NCBI GenBank assembly: GCA_009829735.1
Contig: CM020620.1
Location: 2,359,447-2,423,446, forward strand
DNA length: 64,000 bases
Source: Pyropia yezoensis
Lineage: Eukaryota; Rhodophyta; Bangiophyceae; Bangiales; Bangiaceae
Reading direction: 5' to 3'
The position numbers were made by a program, and so were the translations under genes. Within the stretch, counting starts at the first letter, position 1. Each line of letters starts with the position of its first letter. Below the pieces are notes generated by a model, which was given only the letters and a program-made list of their open reading frames with translations, searched no databases and had not been told where the DNA came from. Positions 56,500 to 64,000 of this stretch are shown here, one piece after another.

Positions 56500-57850
56500 G
56501 GGCATGCGCCCAGACCTGCGGTGGTGGCCGCGTTCACCCGCGACAGGCACAGCGGCGCCGCCGGCCGCAGTCGGCCGGAGCTGAGGGGAAAGTGCTGACG
56601 GGTGGTGGGATTGAAAGGCGGCACAACTATGTGCCGCTCGCTGGACGCCGCCATCCGCAGCGGCGGTGGCGGCGGTGGTGGCGGCGGCGCGAGCCTCTGC
56701 GGCGGCTGCTGGGGTTGGTCGCTGGGTAGCTGAGAGGATAGGTGGGTAGAGGAGTAGGAAGGGGGCCAGCCCCTGTGGTGCTCGCCGCCCGAAGCCATCG
56801 GGGGCGGTGGCGGTAGCGGCGCCGGCACGGCGCCAGCCGTCGCGGCTGGGGTTCCAGAGGAGGTGGGGGGACGGGGGGGGGGCGAGGGGGGGAGTGGCCA
56901 CAGACCTTTGGTGCTTGCCGCCAGCCGCCACAGGCGGCGGGCGGCGTCTGCGGCGGCGCTGGCCATGGCGCCGGCCGCTCTGGCTGGCTGGCGTGGAGGG
57001 GGGGGAACTCGTGCGACGTGGGGTGGGGGAAGGTGCGAGCCGCTGGCTCGATCGCCAATCGATTGCGGCTGTTACGTTGGTTGGGGCGGCAGCCGCTGGG
57101 CCTGGCTGGCGTGGAAAGGGGGGAACTGGTGCGTGGTTGGGGGCGGAGGTGTGCCAACCACGTGTGGCACTCGTCGCCCCCCGCCATCGGGGCAGTGCCG
57201 GTTGGGGCGGCGGCCACAGTGCTGGCGGCCGCGGCTGTCTGCAGAGGGGGGGGAAACTGCTGAGAGGAGGGTGGGGGAGCGCGATATTCACAGTGCTGCT
57301 TGCCGCGCGCCGCCATTGGACGCGGTCCGAGCGGCGGCAGCTGCCGGTGCTGGTAGGGGTGGAATATGGGACACTCGTGGGAGGTGAGGGGGGAAGGGGG
57401 CCAGCCCCTGTGGTGCTTGCGGCCCGCCGCCATCGGGGGCAGTGGCGGTGGCGGCGCCGGTCACGGCGCCGGCCGTTGCGGCTGGTTGCGGAGGAGGGAG
57501 AGGGACTGGGGGGGGGCGGAGAGGGAAGCGGCACCACCCCTGTGGTGCTGGCCGCCTGCCGCCATGGGCGGCGGGCGGCGTCTGCGGCGGCGCTGGCCAT
57601 GGCGCCGGCCGCTCTGGCTGGCTGGCGTGGAGGGGGGGAAACTCGTGCGACGTGGGGTGGGAAGGGGCCAACCCGTGTGGCGCTTGTCGCCCCCCGCAGT
57701 CGGAGCAGTGCTGCTGGCGGCGGCGGCAGCGGCGCTGGGTGCCGCGGCTGCTTGGGGTGGAAGGGAGGGGACTGGTGGGAGTCGGGGGGGGGAGCCGGCC
57801 ATCCCCGTACCGTGTGCCGCCCGCCTCCATCTGCGGCGGCAGCAACGGCG
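56500..57850. repeat. Degenerate minisatellite, unit about 130 bp, about ten copies
   Basis: A core like GTGGTGCTTGCCGCCCGCCGCCAT recurs near 56632, 56775, 56909, 57036, 57162, 57291, 57411, 57543, 57676 and 57811, a spacing of 120-143 bp. Between cores are G-rich stretches (GGGGGG) and GGCGCCGGCC. Two units (about 56930-57030 and 57560-57662) are far more alike than the rest, suggesting a later segmental copy. Long frames cross it on both strands but change frame between units. I regard it as non-coding. Confidence 0.75.
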
Positions 57851-58021
57851 GTGATGGCCGGGGAAGAAGTTGCCCAGATGCTCTGGTTCATTCAGGACAA
57901 ACAAGAGGCATAGGACAAAAAAAAAAACACCCTGCCCAATGGGTGTAAAAAAAGAAAACCTTGATTTCCACGGTGTCGTACAAGCACAAGCAACATGCAC
58001 AAACACTTCCCAGGTACAACA
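57851..58021. other. Flank with A-run hairpin
   Basis: ACACCC-TGCCCAAT-GGGTGT lies between two A-runs (about 57916-57957). It resembles, in inverse orientation, the T-run block at 56175-56211 on the other side of the minisatellite. It may be 3' UTR of the - strand frame at 58022-58127. Confidence 0.4.
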
Positions 58022-58127
58022 CTACATGCCGGCATCACTATCAGACTCACTGCTGGATTGGTCAGAAAGGCGGGGAGTCCGCGCCCGCCCGCGGGGCGAG
58101 GACAGCCCAAAGGACAGGTCGGACTCA
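58022..58127 (-). CDS. C-terminal tail of a - strand reading frame, cut by gypsy
   Basis: The - strand frame entering at 58127 reads ESDLSFGLSSPRGRARTPRL, continues through SDQSSSESDSDAGM and ends with TAG at 58022-58024. A Ser/Asp-rich acidic end like this is protein-like and unlike the surrounding low-complexity frames. It converges on the Harbinger transposase. PIF/Harbinger elements normally pair the transposase with a Myb/SANT-like DNA-binding gene, so this could be its 3' end, but no DNA-binding domain is visible. The rest would lie beyond the inserted gypsy element, outside the window. Speculative. Confidence 0.3.
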
Positions 58128-58490
58128 TGTAGCAATATGGTTGGCCGTATTGTAACCCTAATATTAGGGGGGCTACTTCTAATCCTTGGCTTTCAATTTG
58201 ATAGTTCGTACTGGTCACGGTATCTATAAGCTACGTATGACCAGAGGGACTTGCATCTTGGGGTGGAGGGTAGTTAGTAGTGTCTCCGAGGGTTTATAAC
58301 GAGGGGGCCGGCGGCGAATCCACCGCCGGCCAAGGTAGAACAACAAACCCCTCCCATTTGGGCTCCCATCTTGGTCCCGTGGCTTGCGCTCCAAGGACAG
58401 CAACCTTGGCCTCCCGGTGACGTTGGTGCCGATCCCCCTTGGTGAGTGTTCCCTGAGAGTGGACGTGCGACGGATTCCTATCGTGCTACA
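58128..58490 (+). repeat. 5' LTR of the second gypsy element (363 bp)
   Basis: Same length and ends as the other LTRs; it differs from them at roughly ten or more positions. The primer-binding site TTGGTGGAGCAGCAGG follows at 58491. Confidence 0.9.
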
Positions 58491-58715
58491 TTGGTGGAGC
58501 AGCAGGGGACGGGTTTCCGTCACCCTTGTGGTGACGCCGTCTTCGGCCCTGGCACACGGATAGGGATCCGGTCCTTTTCTTGTACTCGTGGTGTTGCGAC
58601 CTGATCGATTGTGTTGAGTTTTTACCTTTGACTGTGATCTACTGTTACTCTCCCCAATCTACCCCCTCGCTCTCTTATTCGTGGTGATTGTTACGTCGGT
58701 TGACTGATTGTGACG

Positions 58716-60899
58716 ATGTCTACCCAAGAGACGGGGAACGTTCAAGATGAAGAATCGGCGTCGACGCCGACTCCGGAGGTGACTACGGGAGCCGGGATCG
58801 GGAACCCGATCGACAACATTGAGACGCCAATGCTTTCCGGTGCCGGATCGACGTTTGGCACGGCTCGGACGGCAGGAGGCGGGGGCCCGCCTCAACTGTC
58901 ATCGACCGACCTCACTCCGCCGCCTCCTTCACCAGGGGATTCCCTGATGGCATCATTGGCCCGCATCGAAGCCCGATTTTCCGGACTCGACGCTCGTCAA
59001 GAGCGGACGGAGGACGCAATGGCAGTGTTGATGTCAACACGCCACACGACGGGACCCCGTCGTGTTCCTCCCACACCGGTCCGGTTTGAACCGGCCGGAC
59101 TACTTTCGGAGTCCACCAGGGTCAACCCTGGTGTTGCTACTCCTGGACAACCCCCGGACACAATGGGGTATGGATCCGACTCGTCGGCAGAGTTGGAACG
59201 GAGTCACACGGAGCGATACGCTCGGAGCACCCGAAGCGGACTCCGCGGACACGACCCGGCGGATACTTACGCCGGTGGAGAGTCGGTTATTGGGGGAGGG
59301 GGTACCCTCTCACAGTATCCCCACGACGAAGGAGGCCAGGCAGCTCGGGTTCCCGAGGTGCCGACGCCTGAAGTACCACCGTCAGTGGTGGAAGCTATGA
59401 CCGCGCAGGTAACTGCGAGCCTACTGAAGCGGATGGAGTCCGATGAGTTTGCTCATCAACTGGCTAAGCGACTGGATATCCATGACGCTGACACGGAGAT
59501 CGTCAACGAGGTCTTCCGGTCGGTTCTTACTCCGGAACGTTATCGTTTGGAGGACCGCTCTACCACCGTATCGGAATCGATGCGTAATACGTCGCATCGG
59601 GCGATCCGCTCTATGCAGACCCTTATGAAGGGAGTTCCTATGTTCGGAGGGCCGAACGGACGCCCGTTGGCAGTCATCGGCTTCTTGACTAGCTTCAAGG
59701 CAGCCGCGGACAAGGCCCTCGTTAACGAGGGACTGGCCCTGGAGATCCTCCCGTTCTTTGTTGATGAACGGGTGCGAGGCATCCTTCGCCAGGCATCCCC
59801 GATGCCGGGAATGAGGGTCGCGGCCACCCCCATGGATTACCGTTGGATTCTCAAGGAGCTGTTGAGCAGTTACCTCAGCGAGGACAACTGCGAGGACCAC
59901 TACCGGGCCCTGCGCACTGCCACCGCCCAGAGCTGGGAGGATGAGGAGATGTTCGGACGACGGATTTAAGAGCTCGACTACGAGCTGGGGAAGCTCCTCG
60001 GAGAAGGGGAGCTACGGGCCATCCTGTTCGCAGGAGTACCCAACTACGTGCGGATATCCGCACGGGGCGCCAACACGGCACGGACGAACTTCAGTCGACT
60101 GATGCATATGTGCAAGTCCCTAGGGGACGCCTACCGGTTTCTACACCCGGAGTGTGCTCTGGCCTCAAAGCCCAAGGGTGAGGGCAGCAAGCTCAATCTT
60201 ACCCCGGTACCGAGGCAAGAGAAGGTGGAGCGTAAGGCCGCACCAGTACTGGTGGCGACCGAACATACCCCTACGGGCGAGGATGAACCTCTAGTTGACC
60301 AGCAGGGCCACCTGCTGCTACCGGCTACGCCGGTGATTGATGAGCACGGTACAGTAGCGTACATCGCCCCGGCTGGGACCCAGTTCCAGGTCAACGAGGG
60401 AGCGGGACGGCGCGTCCCGTATGTGCGGACTACGGGGTATGCACCGGATACGGGTAACCCCCACGAGCCCCTGCCTACATGGGCAGTACGTACGGAGGCA
60501 CCTCCGCAGATTGCGGGCCGACCCAACCGGTTGGGGGAGTCCATGTTCCGGTTGACCCAAGGACCCAAGGCCTACCAGGGAGCAGGCACTCGGGCGCCCG
60601 AGGGAGGCAACCGCAGCTACGGGGCTACCCCGATGCGAACTCAAGGAGGGACCGGCACGTCCGGATGTATGTTGTGTGGGGATCCCCAGCACTGGGTGTC
60701 GTTCTGCCCACTCCTCCCCGAGGAGTCTCGGCGGGCAGCGGCGCAACGCAAGGCATCCACCGGGGGGTATCCCGCCAGAGCACCCGTACCCGCACCGGGT
60801 AGGCAGCCAGCTCCAGGGGGAGTACTGGCCGTCGAGGAGGCACCTCCTCAGCCGGAGGTCCCGGCGGACAGCACCCTACCAAGGGCGGGAAACGAGTAA
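58716..60899 (+). pseudogene. gag: Gypsy gag (second element)
   Basis: Starts MSTQETG at 58716 like the first element and keeps the CCHC knuckle (CMLCGDPQHWVSFC) near its end. The reading frame is broken about once. It has many synonymous-looking differences from the first element. Confidence 0.8.
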
Positions 60900-60907
60900 G
60901 AGGAAGG

Positions 60908-63900
60908 ATGACCGGGGGGCGCTGGGGTAACCCAAGCAAGCCACCCCGGAGTACCGCGGGGAAAGCCCCACGGAGAGCGCGGTTGAGCCGACGCCGCATC
61001 AACCCCCGGGTACACCTTCCGGCCCCGACGACACGGCGTCAGGGGATTGATGACCGACCACCAAGGTTGGGAGGAGAGGACGGGAAGCCCCGTCACATGG
61101 AACCAGACAAGGGCCCTGTTCAGGATGCCCGAGCTACACCGGATATCGGTGTAGGCCACGTGCTGTTTACCTTGGAGAACTTCAAGGTATCAGCCTCACT
61201 GGGGGTTGACCCCCAGTCGACACGATCCTACTACCCTGTACTGGATACAGGGGCTGGACCCAACCTTATCCGGAAGGATACCCTCCCGGACAAGTGGCTT
61301 CCGCGAGTCAGAGTGACTCGGGGACCCACCATCAAGGACGCGAATGGTCGCCTCATTCGTACGACCGCAGCGATGTCGCTGCGGGTTACCATCGGGGAAC
61401 TCACCACGGAAGTCGACTTCCTGGTGTGTGAGACCCTATCGGTGCCCTGCATACTGGGGTGCACCTTCATCAACGTTCACGTTGATGCAATCCGGCCAGG
61501 CCGGAGGACCGTCGAGCTTCAAGAAGCCGACGGGACGAAGCGAGGACACACGGCTATCGTCAGGGACCTGACGCTACAAGGGAGCCACGTTAACGTGGCT
61601 GAGGTGTACGCAAGTGTCGAGCCGAAGACACTTCGGTTGGCCAAGCAAACTCGCTTTGAGCCGTTGTCGGAGATAGTCCTCCCGGTTAACTGTGACCTCG
61701 CAGGCATCTGCAGAGTCAAGTCCAACCTGCGGACGTACAAGCGCCATGGGTTGACCATGGCCAACGGTCTCATAGACCTCCCATCAGGAGGGTCGTCCCT
61801 CCTAGTGATGGCGAACTATCGCCGTAAGGCAGTCACCCTCCCGAAGGGAACTATCCTCGGGATTGCCGAGCTTTTCGAAGGAGATATCCTTACCCCTGAC
61901 AAGGAAGGTCAAGTGAAACCACTTGAGGTGCTGGCGGTCGCCGAGACCACCGAGCGACAGCAACCCGATGACGGGAAGCCAAGTCGACCATCATTACCGG
62001 CGGATATTCCGCCGAATGACCAAGAAGCATTGAAGGCACTGGCCGAGGCTGACCTCGACCACCTTCCCCCTTCGGTAGCCGAAGGGGTACGACGGATGTT
62101 AAGAAAGCATGACGTCATGTGGACAGGCGGAGCCTTGGGTACCATTGGGGCAACCCAACATCGTATTGACCTGGTACCAGGCGCACGCCCCGCCCGGTCA
62201 CAACCGCACCGAGCGGGACCTATGCAACGAGAGATCGTTGATGGAGAAGTGAAGAGGATGAGTGAAGCGAAGGTGATACGACCTTCGATGTCGGAGTGGG
62301 GTGCCCCAGTCGTTATCGTACCGAAGAAGGGTCAAACCCCTCGGTTTTGCATCGATTACCGACGCCTCAACTTGGTTACCAAGAAGGACTCCTACCCTTT
62401 ACCAAGGATGGATGAATGCATCGACTCCCTGGGGGAAGCTACGGTGTTTACCACCATCGACTGCAATGCCGGATACTGGCAGATCCCGGTGGCGGACGAG
62501 GATATCCCCAAGACGGCTTTCGTCTGTCACAGTGGAGTGTACGAGTTCCTAAGGATGCCCTTCGGATTGTCCAACGCCCCCGCTGCATTCCAGCGGGCTA
62601 TCGACATTATACTGTCGGGGGTGAAGTGGCGTAACTGCCTAGTGTACCTCGATGACGTCATCGTCTTCTCGCGTAACATGGATGCCCATGTGCAACATGT
62701 TGACGAGGTACGCACCCTCTTGAGGAACGCCGGGGTAACCCTGCGTCTGAAGAAGTGCGCCTTCTTCCAACAGACGGTCGAGTATCTGGGCCACCAGATA
62801 ACCCCTGGTAAACTAGGGGTACTCGAAGCCAATACCCGGGCACTCCGGGATGCCCGGTTCCCTAACACCCAGACACAGCTCAAGAGCTTCCTGGGAATGT
62901 GCAATGTATACCGACGGTTCGTCAAGGACTTCGCTCGGATAGCTAAACCTTTAACGGTTCTTACGAGCAGTACCCTGCCCAAGGTACTCCAACCCCCTTC
63001 GCCTAGCGAAGAGGAGGCATTCGAGGCGCTGAAGCGAGCCCTACTATCCCCACCCGTCCTTGCGTTACCGCACCGACGGGGTACCATCGTCATCGATGTC
63101 GATGCATGCGATACACAAGTGGGATGCACCCTGTTACAGGGAGAGACGTTGATCGGTACCGATAACGTTATCCCGGACCTTCGTCCGGTAGGATACTTCA
63201 GCCGGACACTCAACCCGGCTGAGCGTAACTATAGTGCCACCGAGCGTGAGTGCCTCGGAGTTATATGGGCAGTGAAACTGCTCCGTCCATACCTGGAGGG
63301 CTCCAGGTTCATCGTGAGGTCCGACCACGAACCCCTACGATGGCTCCTCAACCTTGGTGACAAGGATTCCGATAGCCATGGGAGGCGAGCCCGATGGAGG
63401 CTAAAAATGGCCGAGCACGACTACCGTACCGTGTATAAGGCTGGGTCAACCCACCATCTCGGAGACGCATTGTCTCGACTCGACACACCGAGCGGGGATA
63501 CCCGCCCGGTGGACGAGGACATCCCGGTGGTGCCGGTCTGCATGGTCGGTAACGCTACCCAAGGTATGGTTGACCATACCATGGCACACCGAGCATGCCC
63601 ACTGACCCTTGCGGAATTCCGCGAGGCACAAGCCAATGACGACGACTGTAGACGCCACCGCGCTAACCTCCTGGCCGGCACGGCCGGCACCTTCTCGGAG
63701 AATGAAGACGGACTCATATACCGGCGGGCACCCGCCGATGGACGACATCAAGTCGTGGTTCCCGTGTCCTTACGGCAAGCCGTCATGGAGCGAGAACACG
63801 AGAACCCTACAGCCGGACACCCGGGGGGTTCACATATGTTCGCAGCAATGCGAAGGTTCTTCTACTGGCCAGCAATGGCAGTCGACGTGGTCGACCACGT

Positions 63901-64000
63901 AAGGGGATGCCACCCCTGTGCGCGTAACCGCATGAGTCTACATAGGCAGGCGTCTGCCATGAAGCTATTCCCACCCGATGGGCCCAACGAGCAAGTCGCT
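60908..64000 (+). CDS. pol: Gypsy pol, N-terminal three quarters (second element)
   Basis: The ATG at 60908 opens MTGGRWG like the first element. Protease (LDTGAG), RT (YLDD near 62645), RNase H (VIDVDACD), the integrase HHCC finger and the start of its core are all recognisable. I saw no break up to the window edge, where the DD35E core and chromodomain are still to come. Confidence 0.8.
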   Translation, partial: MTGGRWGNPSKPPRSTAGKAPRRARLSRRRINPRVHLPAPTTRRQGIDDRPPRLGGEDGKPRHMEPDKGPVQDARATPDIGVGHVLFTLENFKVSASLGVDPQSTRSYYPVLDTGAGPNLIRKDTLPDKWLPRVRVTRGPTIKDANGRLIRTTAAMSLRVTIGELTTEVDFLVCETLSVPCILGCTFINVHVDAIRPGRRTVELQEADGTKRGHTAIVRDLTLQGSHVNVAEVYASVEPKTLRLAKQTRFEPLSEIVLPVNCDLAGICRVKSNLRTYKRHGLTMANGLIDLPSGGSSLLVMANYRRKAVTLPKGTILGIAELFEGDILTPDKEGQVKPLEVLAVAETTERQQPDDGKPSRPSLPADIPPNDQEALKALAEADLDHLPPSVAEGVRRMLRKHDVMWTGGALGTIGATQHRIDLVPGARPARSQPHRAGPMQREIVDGEVKRMSEAKVIRPSMSEWGAPVVIVPKKGQTPRFCIDYRRLNLVTKKDSYPLPRMDECIDSLGEATVFTTIDCNAGYWQIPVADEDIPKTAFVCHSGVYEFLRMPFGLSNAPAAFQRAIDIILSGVKWRNCLVYLDDVIVFSRNMDAHVQHVDEVRTLLRNAGVTLRLKKCAFFQQTVEYLGHQITPGKLGVLEANTRALRDARFPNTQTQLKSFLGMCNVYRRFVKDFARIAKPLTVLTSSTLPKVLQPPSPSEEEAFEALKRALLSPPVLALPHRRGTIVIDVDACDTQVGCTLLQGETLIGTDNVIPDLRPVGYFSRTLNPAERNYSATERECLGVIWAVKLLRPYLEGSRFIVRSDHEPLRWLLNLGDKDSDSHGRRARWRLKMAEHDYRTVYKAGSTHHLGDALSRLDTPSGDTRPVDEDIPVVPVCMVGNATQGMVDHTMAHRACPLTLAEFREAQANDDDCRRHRANLLAGTAGTFSENEDGLIYRRAPADGRHQVVVPVSLRQAVMEREHENPTAGHPGGSHMFAAMRRFFYWPAMAVDVVDHVRGCHPCARNRMSLHRQASAMKLFPPDGPNEQVA

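Larger units (their letters stand above)
58128..64000 (+). mobile_element. Second Ty3/gypsy chromovirus of the same family, cut by window edge
   Basis: Its 5' LTR starts TGTAGCAATATGG directly after ACTCA (58123-58127, the probable left target duplication). LTR, primer site, gag and pol follow in the same order as in the element at 11892, with scattered substitutions throughout, so it is a separate, older insertion of the same family. Gag carries about one break; pol is open as far as the window goes. Confidence 0.9.

Noticed and set aside
56299-57913. 530-codon (-) and 368-codon (+) frames over the 130-bp minisatellite
   Set aside because: Repeats shift frame from unit to unit and both strands are open. 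The products are simple repeats of basic and Pro-rich sequence.
57916-57957. Rho-independent style terminator (hairpin next to an A/T run)
   Set aside because: The context is eukaryotic, where such a hairpin has no established terminator role. I kept it only as a sequence note.

Overview
This window looks like nuclear DNA from a very GC-rich, intron-poor eukaryote. Two host-type genes at the left edge read through without visible introns, and the retroelements are chromovirus and DIRS-like types. I infer an alga, most likely a Bangiales red alga (Porphyra/Pyropia type). A GC-rich green alga is less likely because of the lack of introns. Nothing in the window proves the taxon.

Layout. 1-519 (-) is the 5' part of an MDR-family quinone oxidoreductase-like gene. 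1896-2384 (-) is a small secreted TIMP/NTR-like protein whose predicted mature end is Cys-x-Cys. 2385-4548 holds GC-rich low-complexity DNA and then about 1 kb of more balanced sequence with no gene I can support. From 4549 there is a tandem DIRS-like tyrosine-recombinase retrotransposon on the - strand, with split direct repeats: a 33-bp B at 4549, 5473 and 10430, and a 527-bp A at 4946, 9903 and 53621. Unit 1 (4549-10429) carries gag, RT-RNase H and tyrosine recombinase. Unit 2 (10430-54147) is split by a Ty3/gypsy chromovirus with identical-length 363-bp LTRs (11892-12254 and 50285-50647) and a 5-bp target duplication (CAGGT).

Inside the outer gypsy LTRs lie two overlapping partial gypsy copies (11892-21318 and 41372-50647, sharing about 7.9 kb), two 500-N gaps, and between the gaps about 19 kb of a 334-bp satellite (about 57 units, each with a 15-bp-stem hairpin). 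The outer target duplication and the exact arithmetic of the interrupted DIRS unit (3500 + 1462 - 5 = 4957 bp, the same as the intact unit) argue for one gypsy insertion. The satellite contig was probably scaffolded into the wrong place.

54148-58127 contains an intact PIF/Harbinger transposase gene (54667-56136, +), a degenerate minisatellite of about 130 bp, and the tail of a convergent - strand reading frame cut by another gypsy element. That gypsy (58128 to the window end) has a 5' LTR, a gag region with about one break, and a pol that stays open to the edge.

Order of events inferred: the DIRS units formed a tandem array, then gypsy inserted into the outer unit (LTRs differ at 2 of 363 positions, so this is young). 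The gypsy family also carries a large antisense reading frame of unknown function downstream of pol. With the 334-bp satellite, this is the least explained content of the window.
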